64,000 nucleotides of DNA from Platycnemis pennipes (GCA_933228895.1 OW121848.1:157310688-157374687), one strand, 5' to 3'; positions 48,001 to 54,327 are shown, numbered from the stretch's first letter. Numbers and translations: made by a program. Notes: a model not told the origin generated them from the sequence alone.

Positions 48001-48475
48001 TGAAAGTCCCAAAACCAAATTTCGTTATGTATATCAATATTTAAAATGAATTTCTAGTAAGTTAGTAATTCTCACATGTTTTCTAGAGATGTGTTCTGCC
48101 AAATATGACGATTGAAGAATCTTACTCTAGGTGGATCTCCATTTCTTATGGCCAATAAGATGCTCAAAACAATATCTTCGATCTGGCTTATAACTTCCAA
48201 GCTGCAAATTTTGTGTCAGGTTACTCGCACACCACTTAAATTTAGACTTACCTCAATATGAGCACACAAAATTACATAGTAAACATAAATAATCATAAGT
48301 ACGAGAAGAATAAAGTCCTAAATTTATACCTTCTGTCATCCTCGGCTTCCATGTAGGAGTCACGCTTGGTAGTTACAGGAGATTTTTGACTACTAGCTTC
48401 ACACGATTCTCCAACATCATTCGATTTTCCATTTCCTTCTAAGCCTAGGAACTTGCAGAAAGGCTTAGAAGACAT
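14952..48475 (-). CDS. SPO11: SPO11, meiotic double-strand-break transesterase (complete, 7 exons)
   Basis: SPO11 is the topoisomerase VI-A-like nuclear protein that cuts DNA in meiosis through a covalent tyrosyl link, starting recombination. The exons in transcription order are 48475-48330, 47745-47608, 44351-44116, 37572-37412, 35181-35044, 31505-31317 and 15071-14952. All introns are GT-AG, and the phases agree at every junction (2, 2, 1, 0, 0, 0). The total is 1128 nt, or 375 residues plus stop, close to usual SPO11 length. The candidate catalytic Tyr is Y99 in STKRELFYKSL. The Toprim acidic residues are E203 (LIIEKDASF) and D256/D258 (LVDADPHGIEIM). Other family blocks are RGLVAGDL, ITGRGYPDV, VPSIKWLG-PSD and KAEIEAL near the end. 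The N-terminus is short compared with vertebrates. Introns are 584, 3256, 6543, 2230, 3538 and 16245 bp. No coding defect is seen, so the gene is probably functional. A further untranslated 5' exon is possible because cactcag lies just before the ATG. Confidence 0.93.
17103..17452 (+). mobile_element. tRNA-derived SINE, family A, + orientation
   Basis: The tRNA-like head has an A box in TGGTGTGGTGGCTAGAGTAC (near 17121) and a B box, GGGTTCCATTCCC, at 17163-17175. The body contains GTCGGATGGGACATTAAGCC, a block common in tRNA-SINE bodies of arthropods. It lies in SPO11 intron 6. Its 3' border is not sharp. Confidence 0.75.
18047..18940 (-). mobile_element. Internally deleted mariner element, - orientation
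   Basis: Terminal inverted repeats begin CAGGGTATGTCCGGAAAATA (left) and CAGGGTATGTCCAGAAAATA (right, read inward). A TA follows the right end. At 894 bp it is shorter than the usual 1.3 kb. The - strand keeps the transposase N-terminus (AIKFCVKLGKSGSETITMLR, 18735 down) and a C-terminal part with VNSQFYLKVLERL and HDKVPSHT, which holds one catalytic Asp. The middle is missing and the two parts are in different frames, so it makes no active enzyme. Confidence 0.8.
20376..23545. mobile_element. 3.17-kb foldback DNA transposon with 940-bp inverted arms
   Basis: The ends read CAGAGTGTCCCATTGATCGT inward on both sides, each next to TA. Arms 20376-21315 and 22606-23545 are nearly identical; the same 61-codon open frame appears in both at 21054-21239 and 22682-22867. 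The arms are built from tandem units of about 138 bp containing gaatcataggttt and ggtcaaaggtcac. Two more such units continue into the spacer to about 21660. The spacer also holds a direct repeat of about 190 bp (21942-22131 and 22397-22594). No transposase was found, so it is non-autonomous. The TA target and the terminal bases suggest a Tc1/mariner-type helper, which is inference. Confidence 0.85.
23707..25196. mobile_element. pogo/Tigger-like DNA transposon, no coding capacity left
   Basis: TIRs CCGTATTTACGCGTGTAAGC (left) and CCGTATTTACTCGTGTAAGC (right, read inward) are flanked by TA at 23705-23706 and 25197-25198. The element is 1490 bp. No intact transposase frame remains. The superfamily is inferred from the TA target and the terminal sequence style. 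Confidence 0.7.
25200..26470. other. Intronic AT-rich DNA, no supported feature
   Basis: This part of SPO11 intron 6 shows no exon-like block, transposon end or RNA gene that I can defend. Confidence 0.4.
26476..26853. repeat. Three tandem copies of a 126-bp unit
   Basis: Units start at 26476, 26602 and 26728, each with cacactggaggtcaat. The period is exactly 126 bp, a multiple of three, so the chance reading frame repeats in register. Copies differ by a few substitutions. It lies in SPO11 intron 6. Confidence 0.85.
27080..27255. repeat. Diverged tandem duplication, unit about 117 bp
   Basis: The block ttgattactttccgtgaaac ... gagagcatgcc (from 27087) recurs as ttgattactttgtgtgaaag ... gagagcgtgcc (from 27201). 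It lies about 230 bp beyond the 126-bp array. Confidence 0.6.
27576..30338. mobile_element. Tigger-like termini: tandem 5' ends and a distant 3' end
   Basis: CAGTAGAACCTCTGTTATAC begins at 27576 after TA. A second copy of the end (CAGTAGAACCTTGGATATAA) begins at 27779, giving a tandem repeat of about 203 bp. An inverted end (AAGTGAGGTTCTACTG) lies at 30323-30338 before TA. These are pogo/Tigger-type ends. Whether the 2.76 kb between them is one element is uncertain, since no transposase is present and a MITE sits inside. Confidence 0.45.
29090..29243. mobile_element. piggyBac-type MITE, 154 bp
   Basis: CACATTC ends lie in inverted orientation and are flanked by TTAA at 29086-29089 and 29244-29247. 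The interior forms GC-rich hairpins (cccgccgatgggcggg). The TTAA target and the CAC(A/T)TT start match the larger piggyBac element at 32217-34587. Confidence 0.75.
31072..31247. repeat. Imperfect inverted repeat with hammerhead-like cores in both arms
   Basis: Two arms of about 80 bp face each other around 31155, sharing gaatgaatagactttg, ccacaattgatttttaa and ggttttgatacata. Each arm reads outward through TGATGATA, a short GATAC/GTATC-type stem and AAAAC, resembling the Penelope tail cores elsewhere in the window. It ends about 70 bp from SPO11 exon 6. Confidence 0.5.
31317..31505 (-). CDS. SPO11: SPO11 exon 6 (residues 274-336)
   Basis: It follows gccccatttatttaag and ends AGAGAA|gtaagc. 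It reads AMSKDAEELAVPSIKWLG, then HPSDI and RPYVQAHPCIHRE, the conserved post-Toprim segment. Confidence 0.94.
32217..34587 (+). mobile_element. Full-length but dead piggyBac element
   Basis: TTAA flanks both ends (32213-32216, 34588-34591). The termini read TACTTTGAGTGCTAGG and CACTTTGAATGCTGGT inward. At 2371 bp it has normal piggyBac length. Coding remnants on + include an N-terminal acidic region near 32485-32580, ETSPLAIFFYYLF near 33000, the catalytic-core block LYTDQYYTNPMLAMEL near 33490, and VGTVQKNRRGM. The C-terminal cysteine-rich zinc-binding domain follows at about 34110-34240 (RRCEVCSEKG, CTICNLGFC). Multiple stops and frameshifts break it. It lies in SPO11 intron 5, opposite in orientation to the gene. 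Confidence 0.88.
35044..35181 (-). CDS. SPO11: SPO11 exon 5, Toprim DxD motif (residues 228-273)
   Basis: It follows cattcctactag and ends TCTCGG|gtgaat. It reads GRGYPDVCTRRLVH and then LALVDADPHGIEIMLVYR, with the metal-binding D256 and D258. This exon alone identifies the family. Confidence 0.95.
35321..35430 (+). repeat. 5S-rRNA-derived sequence (5S pseudogene or SINE3-type head)
   Basis: Bases 35341-35410 follow the 5S rRNA internal region closely. In order they give ggttcccgtcagttcacc, aaaattaagcaacgttgggc, and gtgttcgatgggtgactc. These are the helix II/III segment, the A box and the C box of the 5S internal promoter. The first 25 and the last 25 bases are poorly conserved, so this is not a working 5S gene. 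It lies in SPO11 intron 4, 140 bp from exon 5. Confidence 0.75.
36378..36666. mobile_element. piggyBac-type MITE, 289 bp
   Basis: Ends CACGTTCAGCCC and CACATTCAACCC (read inward) are flanked by TTAA at 36374-36377 and 36667-36670. It has no coding content. It contains a short diverged repeat of gacctctctgaag. Confidence 0.75.
37412..37572 (-). CDS. SPO11: SPO11 exon 4, start of the Toprim domain (residues 175-227)
   Basis: It follows taattccag and ends at ATCACA|gtgagt with phase 0. It contains AQLVLIIEKDASFQKLLDDG, which carries the Toprim glutamate (E203), and ends PCLLIT. Confidence 0.93.
37744..39180. mobile_element. pogo/Tigger-like MITE split by a mariner insertion
   Basis: Outer ends CAGTCAAGCCCACTTATAT (left) and CAGTCAAGCCCATATATAA (right, read inward) are flanked by TA. 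Removing the nested mariner (37840-39128 and one TA) leaves about 146 bp of MITE. The right half lies at 39131-39180. Confidence 0.75.
37840..39128 (+). mobile_element. Full-length mariner element, transposase frameshifted
   Basis: TIRs of about 32 bp (ending AAAAGTTCTCGGCCTGACA on both sides) are flanked by the TA duplication at 37838-37839 and 39129-39130. The 1289-bp length is normal for mariner. The transposase starts near 38014 with a helix-turn-helix region (LTPKEIHSKLTKVYGDSAPS). A second segment (38293-38700) has the first catalytic Asp in TMDETWVHHYTPE. A third frame has the second Asp in IIFHQDNTPAHK near 38760. A fourth (38793-39061) has the third in HPPYSPDLAPSDF, spacing fitting DD34D. 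At least three frameshifts or stops inactivate it. It inserted after the surrounding MITE. Confidence 0.9.
39640..40340 (+). mobile_element. Decayed Penelope-like 3' region with hammerhead-like core
   Basis: Two diverged blocks of about 70 bp (cttacttggtgacatcatgt near 39798 and cttactcggtgacatcgcat near 39940) are followed by a C/T-rich tract (40180-40210). CTGATGA...GAAAC then lies at 40265-40289. The order matches 10750-10990, including the downstream accagt and caataaac. The core's stem II is mismatched here, so it is probably inactive. Confidence 0.45.
40876..41180 (-). pseudogene. LINE RNase H domain fragment
   Basis: On the - strand a DGSK motif (MYMDGSKLNTA, near 41125) is followed, after a frameshift, by CSVYTAELLAFKMAL and CTDSMSSLGSI. 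These are the Asp, Glu and Asp blocks of an RNase H1-type domain as found at the end of I/R1/TRAS-type LINE polyproteins. No RT part is next to it. It lies in SPO11 intron 3. Confidence 0.75.
41330..42718. mobile_element. Non-autonomous pogo/Tigger-like element carrying a CGATA/TATCG array
   Basis: TIRs CAGTAGAAGCCCGGTATAGT (left) and CAGTGGAATCCCGGTATAAC (right, read inward) are flanked by TA at 41328-41329 and 42719-42720. The 1389-bp element has no transposase frame. Between about 41755 and 42150 it carries a tandem array built from cgataa, gatatcg and atatcg (separate entry). Confidence 0.75.
41755..42150. repeat. Self-complementary CGATA/TATCG repeat array
   Basis: About 400 bp are dominated by units such as gatatcggggcac, gataaatatcg and atcacgataaa. 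The first part has five near-tandem copies of an 18-bp unit around 41853-41935. Since TATCG and CGATA are reverse complements, many alternative hairpins are possible. Confidence 0.8.
42720..44110. other. Intronic DNA, no supported feature
   Basis: This is part of SPO11 intron 3. Only short chance reading frames are seen. Confidence 0.4.
44116..44351 (-). CDS. SPO11: SPO11 exon 3 with the catalytic tyrosine (residues 96-173)
   Basis: The 3' splice site is tgatcatttcag. The exon starts with ELFYKSLG, with Tyr at residue 99, and includes QTIVDSAMSDVGALL and SSRGLVAGDLQ. The donor is GAGTG|gtgagc with phase 1. About 22 residues after GDLQ (VSCVMNSKSSASS onward) are not family-like. An earlier weak donor could exist, but only the one given keeps the phase with exon 4. 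Confidence 0.9.
44570..46715 (-). pseudogene. LINE (RTE-like) with most of ORF2, 5'-truncated, - orientation
   Basis: Reading the - strand from 46715, the first block is the end of the AP-endonuclease domain (SCADIDSSHNSV), followed by the linker (46671-46417). The RT fingers and palm come next in one frame from 46153 to 45470 (NKASGIDDIPAELIKNAG, then DEDQFGFRKSKDTR, then the motif A block FVDLEKAYDNVDW). After a frameshift near 45480 comes 45488-45066 with RKGVRKGSALSPVIFN, FADDIAETEKDL (FADD catalytic box) and KIN-KKTKILV. The C-terminal block DRVTNEEVLRRERV lies near 44860. About 2.1 kb are preserved, so this is one of the youngest LINE copies here, but frameshifts kill it. The RTE-like placement is by motif style. 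It lies in SPO11 intron 2, in the same orientation as the gene. Confidence 0.85.
46740..46810. repeat. Short inverted repeat with CTGATGA-like cores
   Basis: attcaacacctaagg (46753-46767) faces ccttgggtgttgaag, with catcatcatcagg between them. It is similar in layout to the Penelope tail pairs but heavily decayed. Confidence 0.35.
46815..47600. other. Intronic AT-rich DNA, no supported feature
   Basis: This is the remainder of SPO11 intron 2 up to exon 2. Nothing defensible was seen. Confidence 0.4.
47608..47745 (-). CDS. SPO11: SPO11 exon 2 (residues 50-94 with flanking split codons)
   Basis: It is bounded by atatttttag at the 3' splice site and AAAACG|gtgaat at the donor. It starts VIKGTGNTNVTVDFG and ends SASTK plus CG, which joins the first G of exon 3 to make Arg, giving TKR-ELFY. 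It covers the winged-helix part in front of the catalytic tyrosine. Confidence 0.88.
48330..48475 (-). CDS. SPO11: SPO11 exon 1 (residues 1-48 and part of 49)
   Basis: The ATG is at 48475 and the exon ends in AGAAG|gtataa with phase 2. The peptide begins MSSKPFCKFLG and ends YMEAEDDR. This N-terminal part is not conserved in the family. It is assigned because its phase fits exon 2 exactly and no other start lies in the right place. Confidence 0.75.
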
Positions 48476-48620
48476 TCTTTCAGCCTGAGTGACAAATACA
48501 CTATCTCCACACGCAAGATGAACTTTGATTCAAGTTTCGAACGAGCAGCCCCAGCATGCCTAGCAACAGTGAGGAGATATTCCAGTAGATGGCAAACAAG
48601 TAGATTTTCATAAACCCCGG
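48476..48620 (-). promoter_or_regulatory. Probable 5' UTR and promoter region of SPO11
   Basis: It is inferred only from position directly upstream of the SPO11 ATG. The base composition is more GC-rich than the flanks. No TATA box or initiator was clear enough to place a start. Confidence 0.3.
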
Positions 48621-49500
48621 GGAGGCCGGGATGTTCAAAATACCAAGCGTATTGCTGAATGCTTTCCGTGAGGCATTTAGGAATTTACAATTAATGAAGT
48701 AGTAAAAGCTAATCGTGGGGATTGAACTCTACAATCTCTAATCTAATTTACTCGTATATCTTCACTGTAATATAATGATGTCACTAATTATGGGCGAAGA
48801 AAATGAATTTTAGAACCTCTCCGGTTATATTATATATATCGCTCAAATTTTTTCTTCATGATAAAACCCACCATTGTACTCTGGTGTATTCGTTATATTT
48901 ATATTTTATTCGGAAAATCTATCTGCTTTATATTTTTACAGAAGATTTATTCTGTATTTTAACCCATTTGTGTTAGGTCATGGGAATAACCTTATGATTA
49001 TTCCCAACGTAACACAATGCCTTCTTACACATTGCCATCGCAAACTTTCAATTAATGCCACGTGATAATGACTTCTGTGGAAAAAAATGGGTGCGACCAT
49101 GATTGAGCATAAAATGTCCACGAGGAAAGAGGGGAAGATATATGGACATGTGCTGCGATGCTTGAGTTAACATGGAATTGATATATACCATTCGTCCTGT
49201 GAGAAGATTTATCAAGAAATGCCACGATGCAGTTGTTTAATTTATTTTAGTGTTTTAGCTAGGATATCAGGCAAACACCTTTCTATGTCTCTCCGCATCA
49301 ATAATAATAAAGCGAATTCAAATATCACGTACTTGCCATGAAAACTTTAGCGGCGTTACTCGCTGAACTTGCACAAGGTCTATAATTTCCACAGGTAAAT
49401 AGGACGCCTTTACGATATCTTTGATCTTTGTAGAAGCAACTTTACATATCAGTCATCGACGTCAACATCATTGATTAAAAAATCAACATTTAACAGATAT
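48620..49500. other. AT-rich intergenic DNA, no supported feature
   Basis: It lies between the SPO11 start and the Penelope cluster, with short chance frames only. Confidence 0.4.
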
Positions 49501-50270
49501 ATATATATAAACAATATCACAGGTGTGAAAATAAAACATAGAGACACAGAAAAAGAACACTCACACGTATAGTAGAATATTTCGGTGGTCACAGACACCT
49601 TCCTCAACAAGAAGAGGAATACAAGTGAGGAGACGGACGGTTGGAAGGAGAGAGGGAAAAGGATGGCTTGGGGGAGAGGGTGCTCGTGAGGGTAGGGGAG
49701 AGGATGGGGGAGAGGGTGAAGGGAAGGGTGGGGGAGGGTTAATGCATCGCATTGATTCCAGGATATTTACATGCATCTAAAAGATAGGTGCATGTTAGCT
49801 CAATAGTGTGCAATTTAACGGGTGGATCTGTAGGAGGGAGAGAGGAAAGAATTGAAACTTTGAAACACGAGTTGAACGAAGAATCATGTTCAGAGACATG
49901 TTTGGGGACAGGGAGAGGGAAGTGCGGAGAGGAGGGATTGCAAGAAGCGCGGTGATTATTCATGCGAATATTAAGGGGTGTGGTGCATTGGCCAATATAG
50001 AAAGCGGGGCAGAGACTACATTGAAGGTGGTAAATAACATTACTGGAAATACAGGAGGAAGATGGAAAGTGAGGGAGAGAGTTAAGAAGATGAGAGAGAG
50101 ATGTGGGTGGTGCGGTGAAAATAGGGCATGTCTTGCATCTCGCGCGATTGCATGGAGTCGGGGTGGCTTTAATGCTGTGGGAGTCTTTGAGGAGAGGATT
50201 AGTACTTTTGAAAATACTACTAAGGTTGGCTGGGCGTCTGTAGGTAACTGAAGGGCAGACAGGGAATATT

Positions 50271-50894
50271 TTGGAGGTGGAGCTGCTGTTGGAAAGGATG
50301 GGGAAGAGTTCCTCATCTCCTCAACTCTTCCCCATCCTTTCCAACAGCAGCTCCACCTCCAAAATATTCCCTGTCTGCCCTTCAGTTACCTACAGACGCC
50401 CAGCCAACCTTAGTAGTATTTTCAAAAGTACTAATCCTCTCCTCAAAGACTCCCACAGCATTAAAGCCACCCCGACTCCATGCAATCGCGCGAGATGCAA
50501 GACATGCCCTATTTTCACCGCACCACCCACATCTCTCTCTCATCTTCTTAACTCTCTCCCTCACTTTCCATCTTCCTCCTGTATTTCCAGTAATGTTATT
50601 TACCACCTTCAATGTAGTCTCTGCCCCGCTTTCTATATTGGCCAATGCACCACACCCCTTAATATTCGCATGAATAATCACCGCGCTTCTTGCAATCCCT
50701 CCTCTCCGCACTTCCCTCTCCCTGTCCCCAAACATGTCTCTGAACATGATTCTTCGTTCAACTCGTGTTTCAAAGTTTCAATTCTTTCCTCTCTCCCTCC
50801 TACAGATCCACCCGTTAAATTGCACACTATTGAGCTAACATGCATCTATCTTTTAGATGCATGTAAATATCCTGGAATCAATGCGATGCATTAA
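50271..50894 (+). pseudogene. Penelope-like GIY-YIG endonuclease fragment (family 2)
   Basis: This is the C-terminal portion of a Penelope protein in the right arm of the palindrome. Residues after about 95 hold CNRARCKTCP, the Cys pair found between RT and endonuclease. NVIYHLQCSLCPAFYIGQ then gives the GIY-YIG signature, followed by LNIRMNNHR and the end block YPGINAMH. The first 20 or so residues read back through the palindrome centre and are not native. With no RT domain it cannot retrotranspose by itself. The left arm encodes the same part on the - strand (about 50312 down to 49739). Confidence 0.85.
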
Positions 50895-51025
50895 CCCTCC
50901 CCCACCCTTCCCTTCACCCTCTCCCCCATCCTCTCCCCTACCCTCACGAGCACCCTCTCCCCCAAGCCATCCTTTTCCCTCTCTCCTTCCAACCGTCCGT
51001 CTCCTCACTTGTATTCCTCTTCTTG

Positions 51026-51053
51026 TTGAGGAAGGTGTCTGTGACCACCGAAA
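51026..51053 (+). ncRNA. Hammerhead-ribozyme-like core in the family 2 tail
   Basis: The sequence TTGAGGA, then GGTG-tctgtgac-CACC stem, then GAAA matches CUGANGA/stem II/GAAA except for U at the first core position. An AUA...UAU stem III and outer CTCAC/GTGAG pairing can be drawn, consistent with a type I hammerhead. A mirror copy is at 49580-49607 on the - strand. Self-cleavage is unproven, and the core change argues against full activity. Confidence 0.4.
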
Positions 51054-51170
51054 TATTCTACTATACGTGTGAGTGTTCTTTTTCTGTGCCTCTATGTTTT
51101 ATTTTCACACCTGTGATATTGTTTATTTTCCACGATTGTGGCTTCTCCCAAGACTTATATATATATATAT

Positions 51171-51547
51171 ATATAAAATATGTAGAAGAGAGAGAGGAGA
51201 TGTCCTAATAAATGCTAGCAACAAGGTGTTGAGGGTGGGGGTGAAGGAAAGGATAATCAGTGGACACTTACCAGTAGATGACCCATGGAGAGCCTGGTGT
51301 CCACTGCGCTTTGGAGCTTTCGGGTCACGAACCCTTCTTCAGCTGGAGGAGATCACTACTGGGGTGTCACACTGGAGTCAAGGGTTTCGGTTGGTGTGTG
51401 AAAAGGGGATTGGCTAGGGTAAAAAGGAGGGAGGGGGAAGAGGGTGGACTAGGAAGGGGAAATGGAGAGGGAAATTGGACGGGTGGAGAAAGCTAGCGAA
51501 TGTTGATGCCGGGAGAAATGGTTGATTTTAATATGGAAATATAGGCG
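51171..51547 (-). repeat. 3' pseudo-LTR of the complete Penelope element
   Basis: This 377-bp direct repeat is shared without visible difference with 54426-54802. It holds the ORF end, a pyrimidine-rich 3' UTR (on -) and a hammerhead-like core. Confidence 0.88.
51317..51342 (-). ncRNA. Hammerhead-ribozyme-like core in the 3' pseudo-LTR
   Basis: On the - strand, CTGAAGA, then GGG-ttcgtga-CCC, then GAAA. This fits the CUGANGA/stem II/GAAA core exactly, since the fifth core position is free. Penelope-like elements are known to carry hammerheads in their pseudo-LTRs. I could not draw a convincing stem III and cleavage triplet after GAAAG, so activity is open. Confidence 0.5.
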
Positions 51548-54327
51548 AGCTCCCAGTGACGGAGCTCTAACGTAGATGTTTCAGGTGGGAATGCTCTGAT
51601 TACCTTCACTCTGAAGCAGTCATTGAAGGGAAGGTTATGAGAATTGGCGTGCTCGGCTACTGGCAACCTTAAATGTCGGGTGACACTGCTCCTATGGTTA
51701 TTGATTCGCATATTAAAAGAGGTGGTCGTCAGTCCTATATAGAAGGCCTGGCAGTGATTACAGGAAATTTCATAAATTACATTACTCGAAGAGCAGGTTC
51801 CTCGAGAATGTATTTGGTATGTGACGTTTGTAACCGGGCTGATAAAGGAGTGGGAATGGGAGTTAATGGGGCATGTGAGGCATCTGGGTTTGTTACAGGG
51901 ATGTGAGCCAATCGGTTGGAGATCGGAGGCACAAACTGATGATGGTAGTTGTATCTCGCGAATCCAAAGGCTGTTTTGGAGATTGGTAGGACGACGAAAG
52001 GAAAGCACGGGAGGTCTCGGGATAAGTGAGGAAGTTAAGGGGGAAGATAAAAGAATACATTGGGCTGACTTAAAGATAGTTTTTAATGCAAAATCTAGGC
52101 CCGGATGAAACGTGGTGGCGAAGATGGTAAGATTATTTGGTGATATTTCTTCTGGCTCTGCTGTTGAGCGTGGCCCGTTGCGGGGAGCGCACGCCTTGGC
52201 CAGCTGCTCTCGGACTATTGAGGGTGGGTAACCACGGTTGAGGAAGGCTGATTCCAGGTCTTTTAAATAATTGAGGAAGAAATAGGTTTCAGAACAGATA
52301 CGGCGACCTCGACGTGCCAAAGAGTATGGTAGGGAGCGCTTGCAGTGTTCGGGATGGCAGCTATCCCAGTGTAAGTACTGCTGCAAGTTCGTAGGTTTCA
52401 CGTGGACCGATGTGCTTATTGTCCTATCATGTAAGTGGATGTCTACATCTAAGAATGTAATGAGCGAGGTGGAAGAGTGGGTGGTGAATTTTAGGCTAGG
52501 GTGCGAATTTATTTGTTGAATGAAATTGTTTAGGGTGTCAGTGCCATGCGTCCAAATCATGAAGATGTCGTCTATGTAGCGGAGCCAGATTAAGGGTTTA
52601 AGGGGAGATGAGGATAGAAGTTTTTCCTCCCATTTACCTAGAAAACAAGACGCGTAGGAAGGTGCCATCCTCGTTCCCATGGCCGTACCCCTGACCTGAA
52701 GAAAATGGCGTCCTCCAAAGGTGAAGTTGTTTTTTGTGAGCACCATTTTCATCAGATCAAGGAGGAATTCGGTGGAGGGACGTGATTCCGTGGGTCTGCT
52801 GATTAAAAATTCTTTTGCGGCTGCCAGGCCTTCTTTATGGAGTATGTTGGTGTACAAGGAGCACACATCTATTGTGACCAGGATGGAGCCGGGAGGAAGA
52901 GGTGAGTGGAGGAGTTTTAGTTTTTCAAGAAAATGATTTGTGTCACGCACGAAGGACGGCAAGTTGCGGACGAATGGCTGGAGATGGAAGTCAATTAGGG
53001 CAGAGATTCTTTCGGTGGGGGAGTTGTAACTAGAGACTATCGGGCGACCAGGGGTGCCAGGCTTGTGTATTTTGGGGAGTAAGTAGAAGGTGGGGGTGCG
53101 GGGGTTCGGGGGAATAAGGAGGGAGATCTCACTTTTTGAGAGACCTTCCTTAGGGCCCTCAGAGCGTAGCTTCCGCGCAACTACAGTGAGATACTCGGGG
53201 GTTGGATCTGAGGGAAGAGATTTGTAGGAAGAGATGTCGCTCAGTTGGCGATTCGCTTCCTCCTCGTATTTCTGCCGGTCCATTACGACTGTTGTGGAGC
53301 CCTTGTCGGCAGGAAGGATGATTATTTTTTGGTTCTTTCTAAGGGAGATAAGGGCATGTAGTTCGTCCCGCGAAATATTCTTAGAGGTCGGGAGGGAATT
53401 GGAAAATTCTTGGGACGCTAACTGAGAGGAAATATAATTTAGGTATAATTCAATAGGGTGATTAGCGGGAAGAGTGGGCGGGCAGAAAGACGATGGTTCC
53501 TTAAATTTTGAAAGAGGATTTTGCGGTGGAAAATTTCCCTCCTCGTTGGCATTGAGTGCGGCGATGGAGCAGTTAGCGAAGTAATAATTTAGTCTTATGT
53601 TCCGCGCGAAGGCATGAAAGTCAGAAAGGAGGCGGAAGTGGTCGAACCTAGGGGTGGGGCAGAAGGAGAGACCCTTGGACAGAAGGGACGATTCTGAGAG
53701 GGTGAGTGAGTGGGAGGATAAATTGACGACGGCCTCCTTAGAGCGCTGGTCGCAGGGATTCTGCGTCTGGTCACCAGATGGAAAGGAGGTCCTGGGTTTT
53801 TTGGGTATTTTATGGTGCTTGAGCTGTCGCGGAGCGGGGGTGGGCAGACCTAATAGGTCCGCCAAGCAAGGCCTTTCGGCGAAGAGGGGTGCACTAGTGG
53901 AAATGGGTTGTCCGAGAGAAAAGGGGAGGGGGAGGCCTAGCCGCAAGTGCTGGAGACAAAGGTTTGAGAGTTTTTTTGTGAGGGCAAGTCGGTGCTTACG
54001 TTTTTGGGAAGACGCGCGAGAAAATATTCTCGTTGTGTCTATTCCGTTCATACGGGTCACTTGCTTTAGTTTATTAACGTTTTCCGAGTGGAACTTGGCC
54101 ATCGTCCGGTACTGAGAGAGCACAGCACGTGTCACGGACAATGAAAAGCTGTATTGGAGGATAGCAAGCGATTGACGACATTCAGAGTTCAGGCCAGATA
54201 GAGGGAGACGAACGGTGAGACCGTTGGGGGATATGCCGAGTTGTAGGCAGGAGGCAAGGAATTCAATATGACAAGAGAGAGATGAGAGTTTATCGAGATG
54301 GTATCTCAATTGTTGTATAGACTCCAT
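51493..54327 (-). CDS. Penelope-like reverse transcriptase / GIY-YIG endonuclease, 944 aa, intact
   Basis: This is a single uninterrupted ORF with the full domain order of endonuclease-bearing Penelope elements, which copy themselves by target-primed reverse transcription. Residues 1-320 form the N-terminal region. RT blocks follow: ILPADKGSTTVVMD (337-350), LPKIHKPGTPGRPIVSS (417-433), motif A TIDVCSLYTNI (485-495, Asp487), RGTAMGTRMAPSYA (546-559) and the catalytic YIDD box (584-587). FLDVDI (625-630) comes next. Then come CNKPRCLTCP (811-820), a Cys pair typical of the linker, and GIY-YIG (IYEISC 851-856, YIG 863-865) with R874 as the likely catalytic Arg. The ATG at 54327 is the first in frame and lies about 100 bp inside the 5' pseudo-LTR. 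Every catalytic residue I can identify is present, so the protein may be active. Confidence 0.93.
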   Translation of the reverse strand: MESIQQLRYHLDKLSSLSCHIEFLASCLQLGISPNGLTVRLPLSGLNSECRQSLAILQYSFSLSVTRAVLSQYRTMAKFHSENVNKLKQVTRMNGIDTTRIFSRASSQKRKHRLALTKKLSNLCLQHLRLGLPLPFSLGQPISTSAPLFAERPCLADLLGLPTPAPRQLKHHKIPKKPRTSFPSGDQTQNPCDQRSKEAVVNLSSHSLTLSESSLLSKGLSFCPTPRFDHFRLLSDFHAFARNIRLNYYFANCSIAALNANEEGNFPPQNPLSKFKEPSSFCPPTLPANHPIELYLNYISSQLASQEFSNSLPTSKNISRDELHALISLRKNQKIIILPADKGSTTVVMDRQKYEEEANRQLSDISSYKSLPSDPTPEYLTVVARKLRSEGPKEGLSKSEISLLIPPNPRTPTFYLLPKIHKPGTPGRPIVSSYNSPTERISALIDFHLQPFVRNLPSFVRDTNHFLEKLKLLHSPLPPGSILVTIDVCSLYTNILHKEGLAAAKEFLISRPTESRPSTEFLLDLMKMVLTKNNFTFGGRHFLQVRGTAMGTRMAPSYASCFLGKWEEKLLSSSPLKPLIWLRYIDDIFMIWTHGTDTLNNFIQQINSHPSLKFTTHSSTSLITFLDVDIHLHDRTISTSVHVKPTNLQQYLHWDSCHPEHCKRSLPYSLARRGRRICSETYFFLNYLKDLESAFLNRGYPPSIVREQLAKACAPRNGPRSTAEPEEISPNNLTIFATTFHPGLDFALKTIFKSAQCILLSSPLTSSLIPRPPVLSFRRPTNLQNSLWIREIQLPSSVCASDLQPIGSHPCNKPRCLTCPINSHSHSFISPVTNVTYQIHSRGTCSSSNVIYEISCNHCQAFYIGLTTTSFNMRINNHRSSVTRHLRLPVAEHANSHNLPFNDCFRVKVIRAFPPETSTLELRHWELAYISILKSTISPGINIR

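Larger units (their letters stand above)
49508..51126. mobile_element. Palindrome of two truncated Penelope-like copies (family 2), head to head
   Basis: Arms 49508-50310 (- orientation) and 50323-51126 (+ orientation) are near-identical inverted copies meeting around a 12-bp centre (cctcatctcctc, 50311-50322). Each arm contains the C-terminal part of the Penelope protein, a pyrimidine-rich 3' UTR and the tail. Both copies are 5'-truncated and lack the reverse transcriptase. One visible difference is Thr versus Ile in LTC(T/I)YLLDA. The outer ends abut TA-rich microsatellite DNA on the left. Confidence 0.9.
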
